Positions 31,895-40,546 are shown, counted from the first letter of the stretch. The stretch is DNA of 46,941 nucleotides from JBBROS01 sp964246015 (GCA_964246015.1 CAXTPG010000023.1:1-46941); one strand, 5' to 3'. The notes: generated by a model not told the origin, from the letters alone. Numbers and translations: made by a program.

Positions 31895-32823
31895 CACCCC
31901 CGGCCGCCACCCTGCACGACGTCTCCGTCCGTTTCGCCGGTGGCGTCCAGGCCCTCGACGACATCCACACCGCCATCGAACCCGGCGCCATCACCGGCCT
32001 GGTCGGCGAAAGCGGGAGCGGCAAGACGACGCTCTGCCGGGTCATGGCCGGCCTCCAGCCCCCCACGACGGGCCGTGCCGAGATCGACGGCCTCCCCGTC
32101 GCCCCGCTCCGCGGCCCGGCCCGGCGCCGCTTCCACCGCACCGTCCAGATGCTCCTGCAGGACGCCCCAGGCTCCCTTTCCCCCCGGATGACCGTGAACG
32201 CGCTGCTGATGGAGCCCGTCGCGATCCACAAGCTCGACCGCGCGGCCGCCGAAACCCGGCTCCGCTCCCTGATGGACCGCCTCGGGCTCGGACCCGGCCT
32301 CCTCGACCGCTACCCCCACCAGCTCTCGGGCGGCCAGGCCCGCCGCGTGGCCGTCGCCCGCGCCCTCATGCTGGAACCAACCCTTCTGATCGCCGACGAA
32401 CCGACGGCCGGCCTCGACCTTTCCGTCCAGGGCGAGCTCCTGAACCTCCTGCTCTCCCTGCATCGGGACCTTGGCCTCACCATGCTCGTCAGCAGCCACA
32501 ACCTCGGCGTCATCCGACGCATCACCGCCCGGACCATCGTCATGTACCTGGGCCAGATCGTCGAACAGGGCCCCACCGCCGCGATCTTCCACCACCCGGC
32601 CCACCCCTACACGGCCGCCCTGCTCTCCGCCCACCCCGCCATCGACCCGGCCCATCGCCGCCCCCGCATCGTGCTCCAGGGTGACGTCCCCAGCGTCGTC
32701 GCCCCACCGCCGGGCTGCCGCTTCCACACCCGCTGCCCCCGCGCCCAGCCGCAATGCTCGATCGACGAGCCTCGGCTGCGCCCCGTCGACGGCCACGAGG
32801 TCCGCTGCCACTTCCCGCAATAG
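31891..32823 (+). CDS. ABC importer ATPase, DppF type
   Basis: The 310-residue partner ATPase shows Walker A GESGSGKTT, signature LSGGQARR, Walker B LLIADEPTAGLD and the C-terminal GCRFHTRCPRAQPQC cysteine motif of DppF/OppF. With the DppD-type subunit it forms the heterodimeric motor of the importer. It is the last gene before the abrupt change in strand composition. Its codons are C-ending like all plus genes to its left. Confidence 0.95.
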   Translation: MTPPAATLHDVSVRFAGGVQALDDIHTAIEPGAITGLVGESGSGKTTLCRVMAGLQPPTTGRAEIDGLPVAPLRGPARRRFHRTVQMLLQDAPGSLSPRMTVNALLMEPVAIHKLDRAAAETRLRSLMDRLGLGPGLLDRYPHQLSGGQARRVAVARALMLEPTLLIADEPTAGLDLSVQGELLNLLLSLHRDLGLTMLVSSHNLGVIRRITARTIVMYLGQIVEQGPTAAIFHHPAHPYTAALLSAHPAIDPAHRRPRIVLQGDVPSVVAPPPGCRFHTRCPRAQPQCSIDEPRLRPVDGHEVRCHFPQ

Positions 32824-32917
32824 TCCGGTCCGGGTCCGGCAACCGGCTTCGCAAAGGGATGCCTGGCGTGCTTCACTGTCGCCAATGCCGCGCGCAGACG
32901 CGGCCGGAGGGGAAACG

Positions 32918-34945
32918 ATGAAGCGGATCACCGTGGCGGCGCTTGCGTGGTCAGCCGTGGCTGTCGCTCAGACCCCGATGCAGTCGGGGCCCAGCGCGTT
33001 CGAGCAGTCGGGGCTGGTGGGCAAGCTGGAAGGGCCGGAGCTGATCCTGGATCCCGCCCGCATCCCGAAGGCGTATCGCGACGCGCCGATGCTGGCGCCG
33101 CTGGTGCAGGCAGGGACGCTGCCGCCGGTCGGCGAGCGCGTGCCGGCGGAGCCGATGGTGATCAAGCCGCTGCGGAGCACCGGGAAATACGGCGGCACCT
33201 GGCGGCGCGGATTCATCGGGCCAGGGGATAGCGAGAACGGCAACCGCCTGCGGTCGGGCGACAAGCTGATCTTCTTCGACGCGACGGGGACGGAGCTGCG
33301 GCCGAACGTGGCCAAGGGATGGGAGGTCAGCGCCGATGGCCGCCGCACCACCCTGTTCCTGCGGCGAGGCATGAAGTGGTCGGACGGGTCGCCCATGAAT
33401 GCGGACGACTTCGTCTTCTGGTTTCAGGACATGTACGGGAACAAGGACGTCGCCCCGGCCCCGGCGGCGGAGATGTCGATCAACGGGAAGCCCGGCCGGG
33501 TGATCAAGATCGACGAGACGACGGTCGCGTTCGAGTTCGACGACCCGTACTTCCTGTTCATCCGCCTGCTCGCTGGCGACACGCTGGTGGGCGGAGGCCC
33601 CTCGCGGCTGCAATCCGACGGCTTCGCGTTCGGGACCTATGCGCCGTCACGGTATCTTCGGCAGTACCTGCCGAAGAACAGCTCGGTCGAGGCGTTGAAC
33701 GCTCAGGCGAAGGCGGCGGGGTACGACAACTGGGTCCAGTTCTTCAAGTACAAGTCGGACTGGCGTCTGAACCGGGATCTGCCGACGGTCGCGGCATGGA
33801 AGATGGTTCAGCCGATCACCGGCCAGCAATGGGTGCTGGAGCGCAACCCCTACTACTATGTCGTGGATACCGAGGGGAACCAGCTTCCGTATATCGACCG
33901 CGTGCAGTTGACCCTGGCGGAGAACCCGGAGGTGATCAACCTGCGCGCGATCGCCGGGGAGTACGACTACCAGGAGCGGTTCATCGACCTGGGCAAGCTG
34001 CCGACCATTCTGGACAACGCGCAGCGCAGCAAGGTGAAGGTCCATCTGGACCTCGGGTTCAATGGCGCGGATTCGGCCGTCCTGTTCAACCTGGCATACC
34101 GCGAGGATGCGGAGATCGCGAAGTGGATCGGGACGGCGGATTTCCGGCGCGCGCTGGGGATGGGGATCGACCGGGAGCAGTTGAACCAGGCGTTCTGGCT
34201 GGGTCTGGGGACCACGGGGTCGGTCGTGCCGGCGGATACGATGCCGGAGAATCCGGGCGCGGAGTGGCGGACCCGGTGGGCGACGCTCGACGTCGCGCGG
34301 GCGAATGCGCTGCTGGACAAGATCGGGCTGAGCAAGAAGGATTCGGAGGGGTTCCGCCTGCGGACGGATAACGGGCAGCGGCTGCGGTTGCAGCTTGACG
34401 TGGGGCAGACGCTGTCGCCGACGTGGCCGCAGCAGGGCGAGATGATCATCCAGCAGTGGAAGGCGATCGGGATCGCCGTCGACGAGAAGGTGTTCGAGCG
34501 CAGCCTGCTGTTCACGCGGATGCGGAACGACCAGCACCAGTTCATGATCTGGACGAACAACGGGACGGAAAGCCTGTTCCTGTACCCGGTCCTGGCGCTG
34601 CCCGTCGATCCGTCGACGGGGTACATGGGGCAGGCGAACGCGCTCTGGTACAGCTCGAACGGGGCGCAGGGGATAAAGCCGAGGGAGCCCGAGTTGCTGC
34701 AGGCCTACGAATTGATGCGGCGTGCGGCGGGGGAGCCGGAAGCGGCGCGGGCGAAGACGGCGCAGGAGGTCTGGAAGCTGATCGCCGACGGCGCCTGGGG
34801 GCTGGGCCTGGTGGGTCAATCGCCGGCGTTCATGGGCGTCCGGGTGGTGAGCGAGCGGCTGGAGAACGTGCCGGGGCGGATCTGCATCTCGCAGCATTGC
34901 CGGACGCCGTGGAGCGCGCATCCGGAGCAATGGTACTTCCGGTAG
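32918..34945 (+). CDS. Large ABC substrate-binding protein, family 5
   Basis: The 675-residue protein has a signal peptide (MKRITVAALAWSAVAVAQT) and the long-form family-5 fold: LRSTGKYGGTWRRGFIGPGD, LFLRRGMKWSDGSPMNADDFVFWF, RNPYYYVVDTEGNQLPYIDR and RRALGMGIDREQLNQ. A strong GGAGGGG lies five bases before the ATG at 32918. It directly follows the importer genes but is a different subtype from the 506-residue binding protein. It may use the same transporter with another ligand or belong to a separate one. Its codons are G-ending, unlike the preceding genes, which marks the composition switch. Confidence 0.92.
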   Translation: MKRITVAALAWSAVAVAQTPMQSGPSAFEQSGLVGKLEGPELILDPARIPKAYRDAPMLAPLVQAGTLPPVGERVPAEPMVIKPLRSTGKYGGTWRRGFIGPGDSENGNRLRSGDKLIFFDATGTELRPNVAKGWEVSADGRRTTLFLRRGMKWSDGSPMNADDFVFWFQDMYGNKDVAPAPAAEMSINGKPGRVIKIDETTVAFEFDDPYFLFIRLLAGDTLVGGGPSRLQSDGFAFGTYAPSRYLRQYLPKNSSVEALNAQAKAAGYDNWVQFFKYKSDWRLNRDLPTVAAWKMVQPITGQQWVLERNPYYYVVDTEGNQLPYIDRVQLTLAENPEVINLRAIAGEYDYQERFIDLGKLPTILDNAQRSKVKVHLDLGFNGADSAVLFNLAYREDAEIAKWIGTADFRRALGMGIDREQLNQAFWLGLGTTGSVVPADTMPENPGAEWRTRWATLDVARANALLDKIGLSKKDSEGFRLRTDNGQRLRLQLDVGQTLSPTWPQQGEMIIQQWKAIGIAVDEKVFERSLLFTRMRNDQHQFMIWTNNGTESLFLYPVLALPVDPSTGYMGQANALWYSSNGAQGIKPREPELLQAYELMRRAAGEPEAARAKTAQEVWKLIADGAWGLGLVGQSPAFMGVRVVSERLENVPGRICISQHCRTPWSAHPEQWYFR

Positions 34946-34955
34946 GACAAGGCTT

Positions 34956-34971
34956 GCCGCAGCGGTGCGGC
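34956..34971. terminator. Hairpin between convergent genes
   Basis: GCCGCA-GCGG-TGCGGC is a perfect 6-bp stem with a four-base loop. It lies in the 35-base gap between the large binding-protein gene and the stop of cobD on the other strand. It could terminate both, though neither side has a T-run. Confidence 0.4.
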
Positions 34972-34980
34972 CTGTCGGCG

Positions 34981-35907
34981 CTACCAGAGCGCCAGAAGGG
35001 CGATGGTGGCGAGTTGCAGGGCGCAGGCCACGCGATAGAGGCGGAGCGCGCGGGCGATGTCGTCCGGCGTCGCTTCGGCGCGGCCGTCGCCCATCCAGGC
35101 GTCGTCGACCGGGGTGCCGTGGTAGCTGCGGGGACCGGCGAGGCGGAGGCCGAGGGCGCCCGCCATGGCGGCTTCGGGCCAGCCCGCATTGGGCGAGCGA
35201 TGGCGGGGGGCGTCCCGCCAAGTGGCGCACCAGGCGGCCCGGGGGTTCGTGCCGGGCAGGAGGGCGGCGGCCAGGATGATCCATAGGGCGCCGAGGCGGG
35301 AGGCCGGGAGGTTGACCAGGTCGTCGAAGCGGGCGGCGGCCCAGCCGAAGCGGGCGTATCGGGGGGTCCGGTGGCCGATCATGCTGTCGGCGGTGTTGGC
35401 GGCCTTGTAGAGGGCCATGCCGGGAAAGCCGGCGATGCAGCCCCAGACTGCGGGGGCGACGACCCCATCCGCAAAGTTTTCGGCCAGGCTTTCGATGGCG
35501 GCGCGGGCGATGGCGGCTTCGTCGAGGCGGTCGGGGTCGCGGCCGACGATGTGGGCGACGGCGGTCCGTGCCTCGGGCAGGGAGCGGCGGAGGGCGGCTG
35601 CGACCGCGGCGACATGGGTGTGGAGACTGCGCTGGGCGGGGAAGGAGGCAGCGAGAAGGGCGAGCAAGGTCCAGTGGGGCACAAGGCGGGTGAGGGCAAG
35701 GGTGGCGGTGACGGTGGCGGCGAGGATGAGGGCGAGGGCGATGACTCCGCGGGCACGGGTGTCGTCGTTGAGACGATGGTCGAGGGCGGCGATGAGGGTG
35801 CCGATCCAGACGACGGGGTGGCTGATGGCGCGGAAGAGCGGGGTGGGGTAGCCGCATGCGGCCTCGATGAGGAGGGCGGTTGCGGTAAGGGCGAGGGTGT
35901 CGTGCAT
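34981..35907 (-). CDS. cobD: Adenosylcobinamide-phosphate synthase
   Basis: CobD (CbiB in the anaerobic naming) attaches the aminopropanol arm to adenosylcobyric acid in the inner membrane. The 308-residue protein has several hydrophobic helices and the family core ESLAENFADGVVAPAVWG followed by GMALYKAANTADSMIGH and a YHGTPVDDAWMGDG region near the C terminus. It lies about 12 kb from the main cobalamin genes, beyond the ABC importer, and on the opposite strand. The start ATG at 35907 has only a weak Shine-Dalgarno. It is divergent from the DUF1217 gene, 46 bases away. Confidence 0.94.
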   Translation of the reverse strand: MHDTLALTATALLIEAACGYPTPLFRAISHPVVWIGTLIAALDHRLNDDTRARGVIALALILAATVTATLALTRLVPHWTLLALLAASFPAQRSLHTHVAAVAAALRRSLPEARTAVAHIVGRDPDRLDEAAIARAAIESLAENFADGVVAPAVWGCIAGFPGMALYKAANTADSMIGHRTPRYARFGWAAARFDDLVNLPASRLGALWIILAAALLPGTNPRAAWCATWRDAPRHRSPNAGWPEAAMAGALGLRLAGPRSYHGTPVDDAWMGDGRAEATPDDIARALRLYRVACALQLATIALLALW

Positions 35908-35953
35908 GGGCGGCCTTCATACCTGCTTAAGTGTTGGCCGGTAGGGTCGCGTG

Positions 35954-36775
35954 ATGGCGCTCGATAGTCTTTCGTTGAGCTTGCTGCCGTCGAAGTCGGG
36001 GACGACGCCTTCGCTGCTGGATGCTGTTTACGGGAAGCGCGTAGGGGGCGGGAATCCGGTCGTCGCGCTGCAATCGGCGTTGAAGGGGGAGGCGAAGGGG
36101 GTTGCGGCGGCGGCGGGGGAGCCGCAGGCGAAGCGTGAGATCGCCGCGTTCCGGGCGGCGGTGGCCTCGGCCAAGAGCCCGGCGGAGCTGTTGGCCAACC
36201 CGGCCGCGCGGAAGGTGCTGCTGACGGCGAACGGCCTGGGGGACCAGGTGGAATATGGCGCGCTGGCGACCAAGGCGCTGCTGTCCGACACGTCGAAGGA
36301 GGGATCGCTGGCGAGCAAGCTTGCGGACCGGCGATGGCTGACCGTGGCGAAGACGTTCGACTTCGCCAATCAGGGGTTGGCGGCGTTGAAGAAGGCCTCG
36401 GTGCTGGACAGCATCTCGACCGGATATGCCGAGGTGCAGTGGCGGACGGGGCTGGACAAGACGACGCCGGGGCTTTCGAAGGCGATCGACTTCCGAAGCC
36501 GGGCGGGGGGGATCACGTCGGCGGTGCAGGTGCTGGGGGATCCGGTGCTGCGGGACGTGGTGACGGTCGCGCTGGGCGTGCCGAAGCAGATCGCGTTCCA
36601 GCCGCTGGAGGCGCAGGAGCGCGCGATCACGAGCCGGGTGGACCTGGCGCAATTCAAGAGTCCGGCGTTCGTGGAGCAGTTCACGCGGCGGTATCTGATC
36701 GCGGCGGGGGATGCGGCGGCGAAGGAGGCGGCGACGGCGAAGCCTGCAACGGGCGTATCGTCGCTGTTTGCGTGA
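35954..36775 (+). CDS. DUF1217 family protein (flagellum-associated family)
   Basis: The 273-residue protein matches the DUF1217 pattern: AKREIAAFRAAVASAKSPAELLAN, LLTANGLGDQVEYGALATKALLSDTSKEGSLASKLADRRWLTVAKTFDF, and a similar unit in the C-terminal half. Family members occur with flagellar genes in alphaproteobacteria, but no biochemical role is established. No flagellar gene is seen in this window. GTG-ATG occurs at the start; I use the ATG at 35954. It ends one base before the convergent serine hydrolase stop. Confidence 0.8.
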   Translation: MALDSLSLSLLPSKSGTTPSLLDAVYGKRVGGGNPVVALQSALKGEAKGVAAAAGEPQAKREIAAFRAAVASAKSPAELLANPAARKVLLTANGLGDQVEYGALATKALLSDTSKEGSLASKLADRRWLTVAKTFDFANQGLAALKKASVLDSISTGYAEVQWRTGLDKTTPGLSKAIDFRSRAGGITSAVQVLGDPVLRDVVTVALGVPKQIAFQPLEAQERAITSRVDLAQFKSPAFVEQFTRRYLIAAGDAAAKEAATAKPATGVSSLFA

Positions 36776-36776
36776 G

Positions 36777-37961
36777 CTATGCGATCCGGGTGGCAGCGGT
36801 GTCGGCGCCGTTCTGGTGCAGAACGAGGGAGGCGGCGCGGCCATCGGGCCCGGGGATGAAGGTGAGTTGCGCGTTCACGACCCGGTAGAAGAACGACCAT
36901 GGGGATGCGGGGTGGATGCGGGCCGGGTCCTGGCCTGAAAGCCTGGCGGTCATGTGGGAGCCTGGGTGTGCGATCTCGATCTCCATGGCGGGAGTCATGC
37001 GGTAGCGGCCGAGAAGGGATGGTATCCAGGCGGGCTCGAGAGGGAGGGGCGTGCGGTGCCACGCGGGCGCCCAGCGGCGATCGAGCATGTGCAGGCCGAG
37101 ATCGACGACCTCGGCGCCGGCGCCGTTCGCAAGGACGACGGCGCCATGGCGGGCGGAGCGGACGCAGCCGGCGAAGGAGCGGAAGCCGCCGGTGCCCCCA
37201 CCGTGCCAGAGGTCGATGGGTGGGGTGGGCGCGGATGTGGCAAAGCCGATGCCTCCGTCCGCGGCTGGACGCATCATGAGTTCGGTTGCGGCGCAGAGGA
37301 AGCTGGCGGGATCCATCATCGCGTCGAGGAGCCGCAGGAGGTCGCGGGTGGTCGAGATCAGGGCGCCGGCGCCGGCCAGTGCGTCGAAGCGCCAGGGTGG
37401 GGTTGGGTCGCCGTCGGGGTCGTGGCCCTGCGCCAGTGCGGGCGCGGGGCCGAGCCGGGTTGCCGTGAGTTCGAGGGGCCGCAGGATGCGGTCGGCGAGC
37501 AGCCCGGCATAGCCGAGGCCGGACCAGTGGCCGAGGGCGTGGCCCAGAAGGCCTACGCCCAGGTTCGAGTATTGCGTCGTGGTGCCCGGCGTTTGCGTGA
37601 GCGTGTGGCGGGCCAGGACGTCATAGAGGCGGTCGGGGGTGAAGGTGGCGTAGGGGTCGGCTGCGTCGCCGTCGAGGTCCGGGATGCGGGGCAGGCCGGA
37701 CCGATGGGTCGCGAGGTGACGCAGGGTGATGGGCTGGCCGTCCCGCCGCGGGATCGAGACGCCGCTCGGCAGCAGCGTGGCTACGGGCTGGTCGAGTTCG
37801 AGCTCGTGCCGGAGGACCATGTCGGCCAGGAGCAGGGTGGTGAAGACCTTGGTGATGGAACCGATCTCGAACGCGGTGGCGGGCGTGACGGGGTGGCCGG
37901 GGGCGGCCTCGCCTTGGACAAGGATTTCGTGGCGGCCGGCGTGGGTGCGCCCGGCGGCCAT
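36777..37961 (-). CDS. Serine hydrolase, class C beta-lactamase / penicillin-binding-like
   Basis: The protein has the active-site motif S-x-x-K as SITK (Ser35-Lys38 from the chosen start), YSN at 131-133 and WHGGGTGG near residue 260, as in class C beta-lactamases, esterases and D-aminopeptidases. Substrate cannot be inferred. The ATG at 37961 gives 394 residues, but the domain seems to start about 30 residues earlier (DHVAAELVRRTATCRLAPG). No ATG, GTG or TTG exists there; an in-frame CTG at 38057 overlaps the end of the nitrilase gene. The true 5' end is therefore uncertain. It lies downstream of the nitrilase gene on the same strand and is probably coupled to it. Confidence 0.85.
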   Translation of the reverse strand: MAAGRTHAGRHEILVQGEAAPGHPVTPATAFEIGSITKVFTTLLLADMVLRHELELDQPVATLLPSGVSIPRRDGQPITLRHLATHRSGLPRIPDLDGDAADPYATFTPDRLYDVLARHTLTQTPGTTTQYSNLGVGLLGHALGHWSGLGYAGLLADRILRPLELTATRLGPAPALAQGHDPDGDPTPPWRFDALAGAGALISTTRDLLRLLDAMMDPASFLCAATELMMRPAADGGIGFATSAPTPPIDLWHGGGTGGFRSFAGCVRSARHGAVVLANGAGAEVVDLGLHMLDRRWAPAWHRTPLPLEPAWIPSLLGRYRMTPAMEIEIAHPGSHMTARLSGQDPARIHPASPWSFFYRVVNAQLTFIPGPDGRAASLVLHQNGADTAATRIA

Positions 37962-38031
37962 GCCGGGTGCGAGACGGCAGGTTGCGGTCCGCCGGACCAG
38001 CTCGGCGGCGACGTGGTCGGTGGGTCGCGGG

Positions 38032-38835
38032 TCAGCGGGGGCGGGCTGCGTGGCCAGAATAGATTTCGCCGGAGGTGGCGCGGGCGCGCCAGGGGCGGGC
38101 GTGGCGGAGCGGGACGTGCCAGCGCTGGGCTGCCGGGTCGATGGTGTGGAGGAGGATGCCGGGACCTGCATCGGGGCTTTGGGCGACGGGATGGCCGTCG
38201 GGTCCGAAGATGGCGCTGGGAAGCGTGGCCGCGCAGGCGGTGGGGGTGGCCAGGCTGAGCCACGTGCACTGGGTTGCCGCGTGCGCGCGGGCCATGACGC
38301 CGTGGATGGGGTCGGCGGAGTAGGAGGAGAGTAGGGCGCAGTGAACGCCGAGCCTGGCGTATTCGGCGAAGAGCTGCGGGAACACGACCTCGATACACAG
38401 GGCGCAGCCGAAGCGGATGCCGTCGACGTCGAAGACAAGGGGGTGCTTGCCCGGGGTGTACCAGTAGGTGACTTCGGTGTTCGAGCACATCCGCTTGTCG
38501 TATCGGCCGGCGAGGATGCCGGTGTCGGAGATGACATAGAGGCTGTTGTGGGGCCAGCGCGGGGGGCGGAGGCGGTGATTGGCGCCGAGGACGACCCAGA
38601 TCCCAAGGCGGGCTGCGAGGGCGGCGGTGTTCTGCAGTTCCTGGCGAAGGGCGGGCCAGTCGACGTGGGACCAGTCGGAGATCTGTGCGCCGACGTAGCC
38701 GGACAGTGCGCCTTCGGGGAAGTGGACGAGGCGGGCGCCGGCTTCGGCGGCCTGACGCATCGTGTCGCGGATGGTGCGGCCGTTCCCGTGCACATCCGGG
38801 GCGATGTCGATCTGTGCCGTGGCGAGTGTGAGCAT
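38032..38835 (-). CDS. Nitrilase-superfamily carbon-nitrogen hydrolase
   Basis: The 267-residue protein has the complete Glu-Lys-Cys triad: Glu41 in HFPEGALSGY, Lys114 in GRYDKRM and Cys147 in FGCALCIEVVFPQL. It is an amidase-type member that hydrolyses a carboxamide or carbamoyl bond; the substrate is unknown. I chose the ATG at 38835 because MLTLATAQIDIAP aligns with the family start; a TTG at 38871 would add 12 residues. It probably forms an operon with the serine hydrolase, and its promoter lies in the divergent gap with the VOC gene. Confidence 0.92.
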   Translation of the reverse strand: MLTLATAQIDIAPDVHGNGRTIRDTMRQAAEAGARLVHFPEGALSGYVGAQISDWSHVDWPALRQELQNTAALAARLGIWVVLGANHRLRPPRWPHNSLYVISDTGILAGRYDKRMCSNTEVTYWYTPGKHPLVFDVDGIRFGCALCIEVVFPQLFAEYARLGVHCALLSSYSADPIHGVMARAHAATQCTWLSLATPTACAATLPSAIFGPDGHPVAQSPDAGPGILLHTIDPAAQRWHVPLRHARPWRARATSGEIYSGHAARPR

Positions 38836-38957
38836 GGGACAAGTCTGGAGAGGGTGAGCGAGTGAGATCAAGCGGTTGCTTGTAACGCAAGGTCACAATT
38901 CGTTGCGCTGTAAGAATATCGTGACGCGGGCGTTAAAGGTTTGAGCCGAGGGGTTCG

Positions 38958-38987
38958 TTGACAGCGCGGAGCGCGCACGCCTAGCGT
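38958..38987 (+). promoter_or_regulatory. Candidate sigma-70 promoter for the VOC gene
   Basis: TTGACA at 38958-38963 and TAGCGT at 38982-38987 are 18 bases apart. A transcript would start about six bases later, at or next to the ATG at 38993, which would make the mRNA leaderless. The adjoining 38880-38940 stretch is AT-richer than its surroundings and must also hold the promoter of the divergent nitrilase gene. Confidence 0.45.
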
Positions 38988-38992
38988 CCTGC

Positions 38993-39424
38993 ATGGATGT
39001 CCCGCATCAAGAAGGGCCTGCGCCGACGATCGCCGCACCGCATGTGACGGGGCTGGACCACTACACGCTGCGTTGCCGGCCGGACGAGATCGACGTGTTG
39101 CGGGATTTCTATGGGGCGGTCCTGGGACTGCGGTCCGGGCCCCGGCCGGATTTCCCGTTCCCGGGGGTCTGGCTTTATGCGGGGGCGACTCCGCTGGTGC
39201 ACATCGCGGCGCGGCTGCCGGCGGAGACTGCGGACGGCGCGCCGGGGCAGACCGGGCGGTTCGACCATCTGTCGTTCCTGGGAACCGATGTCGCGGCGGT
39301 GGAGCGCCATCTGACGGCCATGGGGATCGTGTTCCAGGGCATGCCGGTGCCGGGCTTCCCTTTGTATCAGTTGTTCTTTCATGACCCGGTTGGCGTGAAG
39401 GTCGAGCTGACCTTCCGCGGCTAG
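38993..39424 (+). CDS. VOC-family (glyoxalase/dioxygenase-like) protein
   Basis: The 143-residue protein is a vicinal-oxygen-chelate fold. It has TGLDHYTLRC with His23, LVHIAARL with His70, FDHLSFLGTDV with His92 and VGVKVELTF with Glu138, all candidate metal ligands. Members include glyoxalase I, dioxygenases and resistance proteins; the reaction cannot be assigned. There is no Shine-Dalgarno before the ATG, consistent with a leaderless message from the nearby TTGACA promoter. It converges with the isopropylmalate-dehydrogenase-like gene. Confidence 0.88.
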   Translation: MDVPHQEGPAPTIAAPHVTGLDHYTLRCRPDEIDVLRDFYGAVLGLRSGPRPDFPFPGVWLYAGATPLVHIAARLPAETADGAPGQTGRFDHLSFLGTDVAAVERHLTAMGIVFQGMPVPGFPLYQLFFHDPVGVKVELTFRG

Positions 39425-39457
39425 GGCGTTTGCCTCCCTGCTGGCGGGATGCCGGCG

Positions 39458-40546
39458 CTACGCGCGTATTCGGTTCAGGATGGCCTTGGTGACGTCGGCG
39501 GTGCCGGCGCCGCCGAATTCCGCGGTGCGGAGGCCGTCCTGGGCGAAGGCGGCGTCGATGGCTGATTCCAGGTCCGTCGCGGCGTCGGACCAGGCCTGGC
39601 CGGCGCCCCGCGTGCCCAGCCAATCGAGCATGAGGGCGGTGGAGAGGAGCATGGCCGTGGGGTTGGCGATGCCGCGGCCGGCGATGTCGGGGCCGGTGCC
39701 GTGGCTGGGCTGGAAAACCGCGTGGTCGTCGCCGATGTCAGCGGAGGGAGCGTATCCCATGCCGCCGACGAGGCCGGCCGCAAGGTCCGACAGGATGTCG
39801 CCGCAGAGGTTCTCCATCGGCAGTACATCGAAGTCCCAGGGGCGGCGGACGAGGTCGAGCGCCATCGCATCGACGTAGTGGTGGGCGGCGGGGACGTGGG
39901 GGAAGGTCTTGGCGACCTCGTCAAAGACCCGGCGCATGAACGCGAAACCGCTGAACACGTTGGCCTTGTCGACCAGGGTCACGCGCTGGGGGCGGTGGAG
40001 GCGGGCCGCGCGGGATTCGGCCATGCGGAAGGCGAAGCGGGAGAGGCGTTCGGTGGTGGCGCGGGTGATGACCATGGTGTCGCGGGCCTCGCGGTCCTCG
40101 ATGACCTCGCCGCGGCCGCGGGCGTGGAACATGCCTTCGGTGCTTTCGCGCAGGATGACGAGGTCGATGCGGGCGGCCCGGGGGTCGGCGAGGGCGAGGG
40201 GGACACCGGGGATGGCGCGGATGGGCCTGACGCCGGCGTAGAGGCCGAGGCGGATGCGGAGTTCGATCTGGGGCGCGATCTCGGTGCCGTCGGCGGTGCG
40301 GATGCCGGGCCAGCCCATGGCGCCGAGCAGGATGGCGTCGGCGGCTTCGGCGCGGGCGAAGGTTTCGTCGGACATGCCGGTGCCGGTGTCCTGGTAGGCG
40401 AAGGCCCCGGCGCGGAGGGTTTCGGTGCGGAGGCCGAGGTTGTGACGGCGGCCAAGGGCTTCCATGACGGCGGAGGCGGCGTCCATGACCTCGATGCCGA
40501 TGCCGTCGCCGGGCATGAGGGCGATGGTGCAGGTGTTGGCGGGCAT
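39458..40546 (-). CDS. Isocitrate/isopropylmalate dehydrogenase family enzyme
   Basis: The 362-residue protein belongs to the NAD-dependent beta-decarboxylating dehydrogenases. It has MPGDGIGIEVMDAA at the N terminus, DLVILRESTEGMFHARG, VTLVDKANVFSGFAFMRRVF, MENLCGDILSDLAAGLVGGMG and HGTGPDIAGRGIANPTAM. It could be 3-isopropylmalate, tartrate/malate or homoisocitrate dehydrogenase. No other leucine-synthesis gene is near, which favours a catabolic member such as the tartrate-dehydrogenase group, but that is inference. The start at 40546 (MPANTCTIALMPGDG) is chosen by homology; the frame is open further upstream. Confidence 0.88.
   Translation of the reverse strand: MPANTCTIALMPGDGIGIEVMDAASAVMEALGRRHNLGLRTETLRAGAFAYQDTGTGMSDETFARAEAADAILLGAMGWPGIRTADGTEIAPQIELRIRLGLYAGVRPIRAIPGVPLALADPRAARIDLVILRESTEGMFHARGRGEVIEDREARDTMVITRATTERLSRFAFRMAESRAARLHRPQRVTLVDKANVFSGFAFMRRVFDEVAKTFPHVPAAHHYVDAMALDLVRRPWDFDVLPMENLCGDILSDLAAGLVGGMGYAPSADIGDDHAVFQPSHGTGPDIAGRGIANPTAMLLSTALMLDWLGTRGAGQAWSDAATDLESAIDAAFAQDGLRTAEFGGAGTADVTKAILNRIRA

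Noticed and set aside
32824..32917. Canonical replication origin at the skew switch
   Set aside because: No TTATNCACA-like boxes, no AT-rich stretch and no initiator gene nearby; the skew change alone is reported instead.
33647..35920. 757-residue minus-strand open frame over the large binding protein and cobD
   Set aside because: Pro/Arg/His-rich shadow covering two well-supported genes; no motif.
38848..38867. Further copy of the palindromic repeat (GGAGAGGGTGAGCG)
   Set aside because: Only the right-arm-like part is present with no left arm or full tail; probably chance.
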